The notes: a model not told the origin generated them from the sequence alone. A stretch of 64,000 nucleotides of DNA from DASREM01 sp035652095 (GCA_035652095.1 DASREM010000024.1:18460-82459), one strand, 5' to 3'; positions 17,020 to 26,612 are shown, numbered from the stretch's first letter. Numbers and translations are program-made.

Positions 17020-17202
17020 AAGCAACTCCGAGTGAGAGAAAGGCTGGATGATCGTATCCAGCAAGCCCTTGGCGGTCAATAACCTTCATTGCACCTGCCT
17101 ACTGTTATGACGTGACCTCCCGCGGAGTGCGCAAACGGGTACTGCCGCGTGCGTCCGGAATACAAAGGCGAAAGTTTTGCGAAAGATAAAATTACCGATA
17201 AA

Positions 17203-20200
17203 ATGTCGCGAGTGTCTCACCCCGCTACATTTCAGCAATGGGCGCACCCCCTGGTTCAGGATTGGTTTGTGCGCCGCTTCGGCACGCCGACCGAACCGCA
17301 GGAGCAGGGCTGGCCGCATATTCTTGCTGGACATACCACGTTAATCTCTGCCCCCACGGGTTCCGGCAAAACCTTGGCTGCGTTTCTCGCTTGTATTGAC
17401 AAGCTGGTGAGGAAAGCCCTGGCAGGAGACCTTCAGGACCGGACTGAGGTCCTGTACGTTTCTCCCTTAAGAGCGCTTGGAAACGACATTCAGAAGAACC
17501 TCGAAGTGCCGCTCGGCGAGATTCTCCAGATGGCTGGCGAACGCGGCCTATTGATGCCGGGAATCCGCACCGCCGTCCGTACCGGTGACACACTCATGCA
17601 TGAGCGGCGTGCCATGCTCAAGCGACCTCCGCATATCCTGGTCACGACGCCGGAGTCGCTCTACATTTTGCTGACTGCCGAAAGCAGCCGGGTGATCCTG
17701 CGCGATGTACAGACGGTCATTATCGACGAAATTCACGCCGTCGCCGATGACAAGCGCGGCGCTCACCTGGCGATCTCGCTGGAGCGTCTGGAGGAACTGA
17801 CGCATTCCCGCCCGGCCAGAATCGGGCTATCGGCAACGCAGAAGCCAATTGAACTGGTCGCACACTTCCTTACTGGCAACAACCGGCCGGCTCCGGTGGT
17901 GGTCAACGTGGGCCACCGCAGAAAGTTGGACCTCGCGGTTGAAGTTCCGGGCTCGCAACTGGGCCCTGTCGCCTCCAATGAGATGTGGGAGGAAATCTAC
18001 AACCGCATTGTGGAGTTGGTGGAGCAGAACCGCTCGACGCTTGTATTCGTGAATACGCGCCGCATGGCAGAGCGCATTTGCCATCGTTTAGCCGAACGGC
18101 TGGGCGAAGACCATGTTGCAGCCCATCATGGAAGCTTGTCGCGGAAGCTCCGCCTGAATGCCGAGGAAAAGCTCAAGACCGGCAAGATCAAAGCGCTAGT
18201 GGCGACCGCGTCACTGGAACTGGGAATCGATGTCGGCACCGTCGACCTGGTGATCCAGATTGGCTCACCGCGATCGATCGCGGTGTCGCTGCAGCGCGTC
18301 GGCAGGTCAGGTCACTGGCGCGGGGCAATTCCGAAGGGTCGCTTCTTCGTCACCACTCGCGATGAATTGCTGGAGTGCGCGGCGCTGGTCCGGGCAATCC
18401 GGCAAGGCGAGTTGGATCGGCTGATGATTCCCGATTCCCCTCTCGACATCCTGGCACAACAGATTGTCGCCTCTTGCGCGGTCGAGGAGTGGGATGAGGA
18501 CCGCATGTTTTCCCTGCTGCAGCGAGCCTACCCCTACCGTGGTCTGACCCGGGCAACCTATGAGCGCGTCCTCGAAATGCTGTCGGAAGGCATTGCCGCC
18601 CGTCGCGGCCGCTACGGGGCATACATCCATCGCGACCAGGTCAACAGGAAGTTGCGCGCGCGGCGCGGAAGCCGGCTGGCGGCCATCACCAGCGGCGGCG
18701 CCATCCCGGAAACCGCGCTGTTCACCGTGGTAGCCGAGCCCGAAGGTGGAATTGTGGGAACTCTCGACGAAGATTTCGCCGTCGAGAGCAGCGCCGGCGA
18801 CATCATGCTTCTCGGGAATACCTCGTGGCGCATTCGCCGGGTTGAAGGCAAATCGGGACGCGTGCTGGTCGAAGATGCTCACGGGGCGCCCCCCACTGTC
18901 CCTTTCTGGAGGGGTGAAGCTCCGGCGCGCACCGAAGAACTATCCGACAGCGTTGGAGACATCAGAAGAAAGATCAGCGAGATGCTGCCGGGAATTTCCC
19001 CGGTTGGGGATTGGCGAAGTCATCCACTCATTGCCCAGACTGCAAGCTGGTTAAAAGACGAATACGGGCTGGATGATTCCGGAGCGGAACAGGCGATCGA
19101 ATACGTGCTGCAGGGCCGAGCCGTGCTGGGCGCCGTTCCTACCCGCGATACCATCATTGCCGAGCGCTTCTTCGACGAAGGCGGAGGAATGCAGTTGGTG
19201 ATCCACGCTCCGTTTGGCGGCAGGATCAATAAGGCATGGGGACTGGCTCTGCGCAAGCGATTCTGTCGAAGTTTCAATTTCGAATTGCAAGCCGCAGCTA
19301 CCGACAACGGCATCAACATCGCATTAGCCGAGCAACATAGTTTTCCGCTGGCCGATGTCTTCAACTATCTCAGCCCTGAGACTGTTCAGGCCGTACTGGA
19401 GCAGGCCGCGCTCGCCTCTCCCATATTCGGAACGCGCTGGCGCTGGGATGCAAATCGCTCTCTGGCCCTGTTGCGATTCCAGGGCGGCAAGAAAGTCCCA
19501 GCGCAGATTCAACGCATGCGGTCGGATGACCTGTTGGCTTCGGTCTTTCCGGACGTGGCGGCCTGCCAGGAGAACATCGAGGGTGACATCAAGATTCCCG
19601 ATCACCCGCTGGTCAATGAAGTCATGAAGGACGTATTGACCGAAGCCATGGACGTGGACGGACTGAAGGATGTGCTGCGTCGGATCGAGCAAGGAAAAAT
19701 TCGCTGTATCGCGGTGGACACCCCGGTCCCCTCACAGTTCTCGCACGAGATTTTGAACGCCAACCCGTATGCATATCTTGACGATGCTCCTCTCGAAGAG
19801 CGACGGGCCCGCGCGGTCGAGATGCGCCGCGTGTTACCCGAATCCGTGCTGGAAGAAGTTGGCAAGCTTGACGAGGCAGCGATTGCGCAGGTCAGGGCCG
19901 AAGCATGGCCCGATGTTCGCGATGCCGATGAATTGCACGACGTGCTGCACACGTTGATTGCATTGCCCGAGAAGGAGGCGAGCGGCGATCTGTGGAAACG
20001 CTTCTTTGCGGAGTTGGAGTTTGAGAATCGCGCGCGACGGGCCCGCGTCGGGGAGTCTTGTTACTGGGTTGCGGTGGAGCGCGGAAGGCTCTTTTCGGTG
20101 CTCTTCCCTGAAGCGCAATTCGAGGAAGCTCTGCCGGTGCTGGATATCCCGGTTCCCTCGTATGATGAAGCTGTTCTGAGCCTGGTGTCAGGTTGGATGA

Positions 20201-21513
20201 CGCACAGCGGGCCGGTGGCGGCCCACCAGTTGAGCTCCAAGCTCGACATTCCATCCCATGAGATTGACAAGGCGCTGCTTCGGATGGAGGCCACCGGGAG
20301 CATCTTGCGCGGGCGCTTTACCAGCGGCCCGGCCGAGTTGCCCTCCGAGGGACAGCTCCTGGCGACGAACGCATCACGGCTCGAGTGGTGTGAGCGGCGC
20401 TTGCTGGCCCGCATTCATCGCCTGACAGTTTCAACCTTGCGCAAGCAGATTGAGCCGGTTAGCGCTGCGCAATTCATGCGCTGGCTGCTGCAATGGCAGC
20501 ATGTCGCTCCGTCAAGCCAGGTGCAAGGGGAGCGTGCCACACTCGACATTCTGCGCCAGCTCCAGGGGTTCGAGATTCCGGCCAATGCGTGGGAGAGCCA
20601 GATTCTGCGACAGCGCATCGCCAACTATGATCCCGAGTGGATCGATCAGTTATGTCTGACTGGCGCAGTGGGATGGGGACGACTGTCGCCGCACCCGGCG
20701 ACGCTTGAAGGCGCAGTTCCGGGAAAACGGCGGGTCGTCCCCACCAGCGTAGCCCCCATCACCTTTTTCGTGCGGGAGGAGTCGGACTGGATGCTGCCCA
20801 GGCATCCTGCCTCTGAGTCAAGCGAAGTGCGCGGACTAAGTCCGGCCGCGCAGCAGGTCCTCGATCTGTTGCGCCAACGAGGGGCCTCCTTCTTTGCCGA
20901 CATCGTGCGCTCAACCAGGCTTTTGAAGTCTGAGGTCGAGACCGCGCTCTGGGAACTCGTGGCTGCCGGCATCGTCACCGCCGATGACTTCGACAACCTG
21001 CGTTCGTTGATTGATCCCCGGCGCCGCATCGGGCCTCGCCTGTCACGGCCACGCAACCGGGGAGGGCGATGGGCCCTGCTTTATGCGGACGCGACTGATG
21101 ATCGTAGTCGCGCCGTTGAAGCCACCTGCTGGATGTTATTGAAACGTTATGGCATTGTCTTCCGCGACCTGCTGGCCCGGGAAAGCAATCTTCCGAAGTG
21201 GCGCGAACTGCAGATCGGCTTTCGGCGTCTTGAGGATCGCGGCGAGATTCGCGGCGGACGTTTTGTGGATGGCTTCTTAGGAGAGCAGTTCGCATTGCCG
21301 GTTGCTGTCGAGTCTGTGCGCGCAGCCAGGAAGCTGCAAGTCTCCGGCGAGACGATTTCAATTTCGGCCGCCGATCCGCTGAACCTGGTCGGTATCGTGG
21401 TGCCGGGTGAACGCGTGCCCGCAATCTCCGGGCGCACTGTGACTTTCCGCGATGGTGTGGCAGTCGCTCGGGAGCAGGCAGAGACTGAGACGTGGGCGGC
21501 AACGGGAAACTGA
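17203..21513 (+). CDS. lhr: Lhr-type large ATP-dependent DNA helicase
   Basis: A 1436-residue superfamily 2 helicase of the Lhr family, involved in DNA repair and recombination. Visible motifs: Q-like WPHILAG, Walker A SAPTGSGKT (about 49-57), DEIH (about 175-178), LSATQKP (motif III), LVFVNTRRMAERICHRLAERLG (start of the second RecA domain) and QRVGRSGHW (motif VI, about 364-372). A winged helix and a long beta-rich C-terminal region follow, giving the full length of bacterial Lhr. The ATG at 17203 fits the family N-terminus; an upstream GTG at 17149 adds a lysine-rich stretch and is less likely. It stands alone, divergent from the FecR gene. Confidence 0.93.
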   Translation: MSRVSHPATFQQWAHPLVQDWFVRRFGTPTEPQEQGWPHILAGHTTLISAPTGSGKTLAAFLACIDKLVRKALAGDLQDRTEVLYVSPLRALGNDIQKNLEVPLGEILQMAGERGLLMPGIRTAVRTGDTLMHERRAMLKRPPHILVTTPESLYILLTAESSRVILRDVQTVIIDEIHAVADDKRGAHLAISLERLEELTHSRPARIGLSATQKPIELVAHFLTGNNRPAPVVVNVGHRRKLDLAVEVPGSQLGPVASNEMWEEIYNRIVELVEQNRSTLVFVNTRRMAERICHRLAERLGEDHVAAHHGSLSRKLRLNAEEKLKTGKIKALVATASLELGIDVGTVDLVIQIGSPRSIAVSLQRVGRSGHWRGAIPKGRFFVTTRDELLECAALVRAIRQGELDRLMIPDSPLDILAQQIVASCAVEEWDEDRMFSLLQRAYPYRGLTRATYERVLEMLSEGIAARRGRYGAYIHRDQVNRKLRARRGSRLAAITSGGAIPETALFTVVAEPEGGIVGTLDEDFAVESSAGDIMLLGNTSWRIRRVEGKSGRVLVEDAHGAPPTVPFWRGEAPARTEELSDSVGDIRRKISEMLPGISPVGDWRSHPLIAQTASWLKDEYGLDDSGAEQAIEYVLQGRAVLGAVPTRDTIIAERFFDEGGGMQLVIHAPFGGRINKAWGLALRKRFCRSFNFELQAAATDNGINIALAEQHSFPLADVFNYLSPETVQAVLEQAALASPIFGTRWRWDANRSLALLRFQGGKKVPAQIQRMRSDDLLASVFPDVAACQENIEGDIKIPDHPLVNEVMKDVLTEAMDVDGLKDVLRRIEQGKIRCIAVDTPVPSQFSHEILNANPYAYLDDAPLEERRARAVEMRRVLPESVLEEVGKLDEAAIAQVRAEAWPDVRDADELHDVLHTLIALPEKEASGDLWKRFFAELEFENRARRARVGESCYWVAVERGRLFSVLFPEAQFEEALPVLDIPVPSYDEAVLSLVSGWMTHSGPVAAHQLSSKLDIPSHEIDKALLRMEATGSILRGRFTSGPAELPSEGQLLATNASRLEWCERRLLARIHRLTVSTLRKQIEPVSAAQFMRWLLQWQHVAPSSQVQGERATLDILRQLQGFEIPANAWESQILRQRIANYDPEWIDQLCLTGAVGWGRLSPHPATLEGAVPGKRRVVPTSVAPITFFVREESDWMLPRHPASESSEVRGLSPAAQQVLDLLRQRGASFFADIVRSTRLLKSEVETALWELVAAGIVTADDFDNLRSLIDPRRRIGPRLSRPRNRGGRWALLYADATDDRSRAVEATCWMLLKRYGIVFRDLLARESNLPKWRELQIGFRRLEDRGEIRGGRFVDGFLGEQFALPVAVESVRAARKLQVSGETISISAADPLNLVGIVVPGERVPAISGRTVTFRDGVAVAREQAETETWAATGN

Positions 21514-21557
21514 GTTCCTGTCCCGAGTTCTTGCCAGAAAAGTACCGCTAAAATCAT

Positions 21558-21594
21558 TCGGGAACCTGATGAGGGGGTCCCTTCAGGTTCCCGA
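21558..21594 (+). terminator. Strong hairpin downstream of lhr
   Basis: Arms TCGGGAACCTGA and TCAGGTTCCCGA are perfect reverse complements (12 base pairs) around a 13-base loop that can itself pair (AGGG with CCCT). It begins 45 bases after the lhr stop. There is no T-run on either side, so it is not a textbook intrinsic terminator; it may stop transcription with Rho, protect the 3' end, or be a dispersed palindromic repeat. Confidence 0.5.
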
Positions 21595-21791
21595 TGAGCA
21601 CTGCCTAGCGAAACCTCTCGAAAGCGCTTCCCCCATCGCTTTTGCCAGGCCAGCTGTACTTTATTCGTATGCAAAAGGGGCACCAATCGCGGTGGACCTT
21701 CCCGGTTCGGAGAAAATGCGCTAAGCTGCTGAATCCTGGGCCTCTCCTCAGGGATCGCTTCCCGAAATTAAACTTTGAGAAAGATTTTGCA

Positions 21792-21826
21792 CTATCCGAT
21801 CGGATAGCCGTCTATCTGTTCGGATA
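21792..21826 (+). promoter_or_regulatory. Tandem palindromic operator candidate upstream of the FHA sigma-54 activator
   Basis: The first element CTATCCGATCGGATAG (21792-21807) is a perfect 16-base palindrome. A second, imperfect copy TATCTGTTCGGATA lies at 21813-21826, exactly 20 bases (about two helical turns) from TATCCGATCGGATA of the first. Both are on the same DNA face and 70-104 bases before the GTG start. This suggests cooperative binding of two dimers. Confidence 0.5.
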
Positions 21827-21895
21827 TTGGAACGAAGCGGATTGCACTCTGTTTGCACACCTTCGTTTGTGTTAGACAATTCTGAACGAGGACCT

Positions 21896-23845
21896 GTGAA
21901 TCCAAGATTGGTTGTAGTCGCCGGGCCCATGAAAGAGTCGACGCTGGCGCTTCCCGACCGCGAAGTGCCGATTGGACGGGACCCGTCAAATCTGGTCTCG
22001 ATCAGCGATCCCTCCCTATCCCGCCGTCACTGCGTTCTCGTCCCGCACGCAGGCAGCTATGCCATTCGCGACCTCGACAGCCGCAACGGCACGTTCGTGA
22101 ACGGGCTGGTCGTGAAAGAAACTGTGCTGAAGCATGGAGACCAGATTTCGGTCGGCGACTCGGTTCTGATGTTCCTTCTCGAGGAGGAAGGCGATCACCC
22201 TTCCAGCGGACGCGTCGAATTTGAAGACAGCGTCACACACGCCACCGCGCAACTTCGTCCCCAGGACGTTCTGTATCTCCAGCCCGACCTGATCCTGAGC
22301 GAATTACCGGCAGCATCCCGCCTGGGCAGGAACCTGGCCGCATTGCTGAAGATCAGCCGCATGGTGCATGCGCTCCACAACCTGGAGGAATTGCAGGAAC
22401 AGATTCTGAACTCGATTTTCGAGGTAGTTCCAGCTGAGCGCGGGGCAATTCTGCTCGACGGCAAGGGCGGTGGGCAGTTCGGGTCGGTGTTTGCGCGGCA
22501 TCGCCAGCCCGGAATTACCCTGCCGGTTCGTGTCAGCAGGACGATCTCGCGGCAGGTTGTGGAACAGGGGGTAGCAATCCTGGGTGCTGATGTCGCCTCC
22601 AGCGGCGACTTGCGCGGGGTAGACAGTATCGTAAGCTTAAACGTTCGCTCGCTTCTTTGCGTACCTTTGCCGGCTTTCGAGCGGGTAATCGGTTGCATCT
22701 ATCTCGATACCACCAGTCTCTCGAACCGCTTTGACGAAGAGAACCTGCAGTTGGTCGCCGGGATCGCCGCTATTTCGGCGATCGCACTCGACAATGCCCG
22801 CCGTCTGCAATGGCTGGAACAGGAAAATCTGCGGCTCACTACCGAAATCAATCTCGACCACAACATGGTGGGCGAAAGCCAGCGCATGAAGGAGATCTAC
22901 CAGTTCTTGTCTCGGGTTGCCCCCGCGGATTCCACGGTGCTGATTGAAGGCGAGAGCGGCACTGGCAAGGAACTGGCGGCGCGCGCCATTCATCGCAATA
23001 GTCACCGCTCGGCGAAGCCATTCGTGACCATCAATTGCGCAGCCATTCCCGAAGGCTTGCTGGAAAGCGAACTGTTTGGCCACGAGAAAGGATCGTTCAC
23101 CGGAGCGGTCGCGCAGAAAAAGGGCCGGCTGGAAGTGGCCGAGGGCGGTACGGTATTCCTCGATGAGATCGGCGACATGGCTCCGGCATTGCAGGTGAAA
23201 TTGCTCCGCGTATTGCAGGAGCGTGAGTTTGAACGGGTGGGCGGAAATCGCCCCATACCGGTGGACGTGCGCGTCATCGCCGCCACCAATCGGGATCTGA
23301 AGGAAACGGTTCGTACCGGCGGGTTTCGTCAGGATCTCTACTACCGCCTAAACGTGGTCTCGTTGACATTGCCCCCCCTGCGCGAGCGCCGCGAAGACAT
23401 TCCCATGCTCGCGGAATACTTTGTGTTGAAGTGCAGCAAGAAATGCAAAGTCAAGCCGAGGCGGATCTCTCCTCAGGCGATGGCTTGTCTTCTAAACTAC
23501 GACTGGCCGGGGAATGTGCGCGAGCTTGAGAATGCGATTGAAAGATCGCTGGTACTGAGCCTAACCGATGAGATTCGTCCGGAAGACCTGCCCGAAAGCG
23601 TGCTCGAGAAAGGCGCGGCCGCGGAAGGCGGCCCGGGACAGTATCACGCCTCGGTAATCAGCCTGAAAAAGAAGTTGATCCTTGATGCCCTAGAGCAAGC
23701 CAACGGCAGTTACACCGAGGCAGCTCGCCTGCTGGGGGTGCATCCCAATTACCTGCATCGCTTAATTCGAAATCTCGACTTGAAGGACCACGTTCGGTCT
23801 TCGGCGACCACGCGCAGCGGACGCAGCATCGGCAACAGGGTCTAG
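21896..23845 (+). CDS. Sigma-54 activator with FHA, GAF, AAA+ and Fis-type HTH domains
   Basis: A 649-residue enhancer-binding protein. An N-terminal FHA domain (about 10-100) with PIGRDPSN, SLSRRHC and DSRNGTFVNG senses a phosphothreonine partner. A GAF domain follows (about 155-310). The AAA+ domain has Walker A GESGTGKE (about 352-359), the sigma-54 contact loop as GSFTGA (near 400), Walker B GGTVFLDEIGD and the arginine-finger region. The C-terminal Fis-type HTH contains YTEAARLLGVHPNYLHRLIR. I chose the GTG at 21896 because of GAGG upstream and a normal FHA start. The FHA input suggests control by a Ser/Thr kinase. Targets are unknown; its stop overlaps the M23 gene end by four bases. 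Confidence 0.92.
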   Translation: MNPRLVVVAGPMKESTLALPDREVPIGRDPSNLVSISDPSLSRRHCVLVPHAGSYAIRDLDSRNGTFVNGLVVKETVLKHGDQISVGDSVLMFLLEEEGDHPSSGRVEFEDSVTHATAQLRPQDVLYLQPDLILSELPAASRLGRNLAALLKISRMVHALHNLEELQEQILNSIFEVVPAERGAILLDGKGGGQFGSVFARHRQPGITLPVRVSRTISRQVVEQGVAILGADVASSGDLRGVDSIVSLNVRSLLCVPLPAFERVIGCIYLDTTSLSNRFDEENLQLVAGIAAISAIALDNARRLQWLEQENLRLTTEINLDHNMVGESQRMKEIYQFLSRVAPADSTVLIEGESGTGKELAARAIHRNSHRSAKPFVTINCAAIPEGLLESELFGHEKGSFTGAVAQKKGRLEVAEGGTVFLDEIGDMAPALQVKLLRVLQEREFERVGGNRPIPVDVRVIAATNRDLKETVRTGGFRQDLYYRLNVVSLTLPPLRERREDIPMLAEYFVLKCSKKCKVKPRRISPQAMACLLNYDWPGNVRELENAIERSLVLSLTDEIRPEDLPESVLEKGAAAEGGPGQYHASVISLKKKLILDALEQANGSYTEAARLLGVHPNYLHRLIRNLDLKDHVRSSATTRSGRSIGNRV

Positions 23846-24753
23846 CGCGGCACAATCGACGGCATCCTTAACTTCATCAGTGTAGCTGGATTCAGGTAAA
23901 CTCCCTGCCAACGCACCGCAACGTGCAAATGCGGACCGGTGGCGCGGCCGGTGCCTCCGCTCAACCCGATCACTTCGCCGCCTCTCACTGGTTGCCCTTC
24001 CTTGACCGCCAACTCCGAGAGATGGAGATAAAGCGAGAGCAATCCCTGGCCGTGATCGATCACAACGCAATTGCCTTCAAAGTAGAGATTTCGGGCCAGC
24101 AACACGGTCCCCGCATTCAAGGCGGCAACCGGGGTTCCGCTGGGGACACCGTAATCGAGCCCCTGGTGGTAGCTCTGTACCTTGTCGTTGAAGACGCGCT
24201 CGGTGCCGAATACATCTGAAACCGGGGCGTTCACGGGCGCGCGAAAACTTCCGGACCACTCTCGGTTTGGCGTGACCTGGTTAAGCACCGACTGCTTAAG
24301 TTGCTTGTCGTCGGAGATGATCTTGAGTTGCTCGGCGCTGGGCTCGGTGAATTTTTTTGCCACATTTACGGAGATGCGGTGGTACTTGGCTTTTCCAGTG
24401 ACAATGCGACGCTCAAAGCTGAGTTGCTCGCCGTATTTGGTGCGGCCCTGCATTTGAAGCGTATAACCGCCAGGCTTGGTCTCAAGGCTCACGCCGGCTA
24501 GTCCGTACCAGGCTCTCGTGGTGGGATCAAAACTGAAGGCGACATCGTGACCGAGCCATTTGCCCGACAGTGTCTCAGCCGGCTGCGGCGGCCGCACCCG
24601 TACCAACAGCGGAGACCCGTTCACTGGGCGCGCCGGTTGCGTCGTGACAGACCAACTTCCGTTGGACGCCTGCACGGCTGACACGAACCCTGCTGTGAAA
24701 AAGATCGCCCCCAATGCAGACAGGAACTTACGAGAGAAAGGAAGCAAAGACAC
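23842..24753 (-). CDS. M23 family (LytM) metallopeptidase, exported
   Basis: A 303-residue predicted peptidoglycan endopeptidase. A hydrophobic N-terminal segment (about 9-28) is a signal peptide. The C-terminal LytM domain has the zinc ligands H196 and D200 (HQGLDYG), H277 in HLH (275-277), and H244 in LYLHLS. The Gly-rich GEVIGLSGGTGRATGPHLH run is standard for active family members. The start appears to be GTG at 24753, since there is no ATG near the signal peptide; a TTG two codons later is also possible. It is convergent with the sigma-54 activator and divergent from the YihY gene. Confidence 0.9.
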   Translation of the reverse strand: MSLLPFSRKFLSALGAIFFTAGFVSAVQASNGSWSVTTQPARPVNGSPLLVRVRPPQPAETLSGKWLGHDVAFSFDPTTRAWYGLAGVSLETKPGGYTLQMQGRTKYGEQLSFERRIVTGKAKYHRISVNVAKKFTEPSAEQLKIISDDKQLKQSVLNQVTPNREWSGSFRAPVNAPVSDVFGTERVFNDKVQSYHQGLDYGVPSGTPVAALNAGTVLLARNLYFEGNCVVIDHGQGLLSLYLHLSELAVKEGQPVRGGEVIGLSGGTGRATGPHLHVAVRWQGVYLNPATLMKLRMPSIVPR

Positions 24754-24912
24754 TATGTATTCAGCCTAGCACTAAAGTTCTCGGGCATACATTGCCGGTC
24801 GCGTTTCTTGACGTCCGGTGCAACAACTCAGGCTTTTTGATGTCCTCCACCTATCGGGAGCAACGACCCCGAAGTCTCTGCAATCTAATCTTGCCGTTTG
24901 GGCACCGATCCC

Positions 24913-25866
24913 ATGGCCGAGTCGCAACTCACGACGACGGAACAGCTGGAGTCCATTTGGTCCCTCGGCGGATTGCGCCGGAAAGAACTCGCGAAACGAG
25001 TCTGGAACGGCATTAACGACGACGATGTATTGGGGCTTGCATCGCAACTCGCGTACAGCTACCTGCTCGCGATTTTTCCCTTGTTGCTGTTTCTACTCTC
25101 ATTGTTCGGATTGTTCGCAGCTCGCGGAACACAGCTGACGGGTAACCTGCTTTTCTATCTCCAGCAGGTGCTGCCGCCTGCGGCTTACCAGGTCGTCACC
25201 AAGACCATCCACGAGGTATCGCAAAACACCGGGACGGGAAAGATCACATTTGGAATTCTACTGGCGTTGTTCACCGCCTCGGGTGGAATGAACGCCATGA
25301 TCTCCGGCCTGAACGGCGCTTACGGAGTGCGCGACACCCGCTCCTGGATCAAGGTAAGGGCAATTTCGATCGCGCTCACAGTGGCTCTTGCGGCTTTGGT
25401 CCTTACGGCAATGATTCTGGTGCTGGTAGGCGGATGGATCGCCAGCACCCTGGGCGCGTTGCTTCATCTTGGAATCATCGCCGTGATGGGGTGGAAAGTT
25501 CTGCAGTGGATTGCCGCGCTCTTCTTCATCACGTTCGCGTTTTCATTGATTTATTACTTCGGTCCGAATGTAAAAGAGCAGCACTGGTATTGGATCACCC
25601 CCGGTTCGGTGACCGGTGTACTGCTCTGGATGACGGCGTCGTTTGCATTCCGTGCCTATCTGCACTTCTTTAATAGCTACTCGAAGACGTACGGTTCGCT
25701 GGGTGCGGTGATGATTCTTCTGGTTTGGTTTTACGTCACCGGATTCGCGTTCCTGGTAGGAGGAGAGATCAACGCCGAGATCGAGCATGCGGCAGCGGAA
25801 CGCGGGCATCCTGAAGCCAAGGGAGAAGGAGAAAAACTCTCGCCCGCAGGGCAAAAAGCGGCTTAG
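24913..25866 (+). CDS. YihY/virulence factor BrkB family inner-membrane protein
   Basis: A 317-residue polytopic membrane protein with about six hydrophobic segments. Family segments are LASQLAYSYLLAIFPLLLFLLSL, GGMNAMISGLNGAYGVRDTRSW, a FGPNVKEQHWYWITPGSV region and SYSKTYGSLGAVMILLVWFYVTGFAFLVGGEINAEIEH. The family was once called RNase BN, but that activity belongs to another protein; its true role, perhaps transport, is not established. I use ATG 24913 rather than a TTG five codons earlier. Its stop overlaps the convergent STAS gene stop (TTAG). Confidence 0.9.
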   Translation: MAESQLTTTEQLESIWSLGGLRRKELAKRVWNGINDDDVLGLASQLAYSYLLAIFPLLLFLLSLFGLFAARGTQLTGNLLFYLQQVLPPAAYQVVTKTIHEVSQNTGTGKITFGILLALFTASGGMNAMISGLNGAYGVRDTRSWIKVRAISIALTVALAALVLTAMILVLVGGWIASTLGALLHLGIIAVMGWKVLQWIAALFFITFAFSLIYYFGPNVKEQHWYWITPGSVTGVLLWMTASFAFRAYLHFFNSYSKTYGSLGAVMILLVWFYVTGFAFLVGGEINAEIEHAAAERGHPEAKGEGEKLSPAGQKAA

Positions 25867-26234
25867 ACCGCCGCCGCGTAACGTGCAACGGCGAGGTCCG
25901 GACACCCGAGAATCCGGACCGCGTCGAAGACTGAGGAAACGTTCAGCACATCGATCAGGTGTGTGGTCTCAAGCACTTCACGAACGAACTGCGAGGGGTT
26001 CACCAGTTTCAACTGGATGCCATTCTCGTTCGTCCAGCGATGGAGAAATACCAGAGCGCCCAGGCCGCCTCCGTCGAGCGTTTCCAGATTTGACAGGTCG
26101 AGGACGATCACGCGCGCGCCCTCCAAAGATGTGACCTTTTCGCGCAAGTCTTTGATTGCATTGCCGCGCACAAAACGTCCCGCGCACTGCAGGATCGCTA
26201 CTTCGCCGCTGTTGTCGAGCTGTACCGTAAACAT
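25863..26234 (-). CDS. STAS domain protein (anti-sigma antagonist-like) lacking the usual phosphoserine
   Basis: A 123-residue single STAS domain. Core segments are ILQCAGRFVRGNAIKDLREKV, VIVLDLSNLETLDGGGLGALV and LKLVNPSQFVREVLETTHLIDVLNV. In SpoIIAA-like proteins the loop is D-S-S-G and the first Ser is phosphorylated; here it is D54-G-G-G, so the Ser is replaced by Gly. The protein may therefore be unswitched by a classical anti-sigma kinase. ATG 26234 has a GAGG site five bases upstream; the frame extends to 26345 without STAS character. No partner kinase or phosphatase lies nearby. Confidence 0.88.
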   Translation of the reverse strand: MFTVQLDNSGEVAILQCAGRFVRGNAIKDLREKVTSLEGARVIVLDLSNLETLDGGGLGALVFLHRWTNENGIQLKLVNPSQFVREVLETTHLIDVLNVSSVFDAVRILGCPDLAVARYAAAV

Positions 26235-26536
26235 AGCCGCCTCACTCTCACAGATCATGATACGTATGATTAGACGTCCAAGTTCCTTCAGAGTCATCAA
26301 CAGGAAGTTACGGATTTGTAAAGAGTTGTAACAAGTTATGGGCAATAAAGCAGTCCTAGCTTCACTTGAAAAGGGGACGTGTTGGCCTGGTTCTCGCTCC
26401 CATAGAATTTTCTCATCGGAGGAGGTACTTTGCGGCGATGCGTGATGATCGCCGTGTTTTGTCGATGATTCTCTCGCGAAAGCGTGGGCTTAACCTGATT
26501 GCAACAAAGAAAGTGCTTGAAACAATTGGGATAGAT
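26235..26536. other. 302-base gap with no recognised gene
   Basis: This gap between the STAS gene and tRNA-Ala holds no convincing coding sequence. A strong GGAGGAGG run at 26418-26425 precedes only short reading frames, one of which runs into the antisense of the tRNA. It could contain the upstream part of the STAS promoter, but no clear hexamers stand out. Confidence 0.5.
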
Positions 26537-26612
26537 TGGTGGACCTGGTCGGGATCGAACCGACGACCTCTTCCATGCCATGGAAGCGCGCTCCCAGCTG
26601 CGCCACAGGCCC
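26537..26612 (-). tRNA. tRNA-Ala (anticodon GGC)
   Basis: A complete cloverleaf on the minus strand. Acceptor stem GGGCCTG pairs with CAGGTCC (one G-T wobble), D arm GCGC/GCGC, anticodon stem CTTCC/GGAAG with loop ATGGCAT giving anticodon GGC, T arm GTCGG-TTCGATC-CCGAC, discriminator A and encoded CCA. Length is 76 bases with CCA. The anticodon reads GCC (and GCU) alanine codons. Confidence 0.97.

Larger units (their letters stand above)
21514..21895. other. 382-base intergenic region with a hairpin and tandem palindromes
   Basis: No convincing gene is present. It contains a perfect 12-base inverted repeat just after lhr (21558-21594) and two related palindromes spaced by 20 bases shortly before the sigma-54 activator gene (21792-21826). 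These are described as separate entries. I found no clear -35/-10 pair. Confidence 0.6.
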
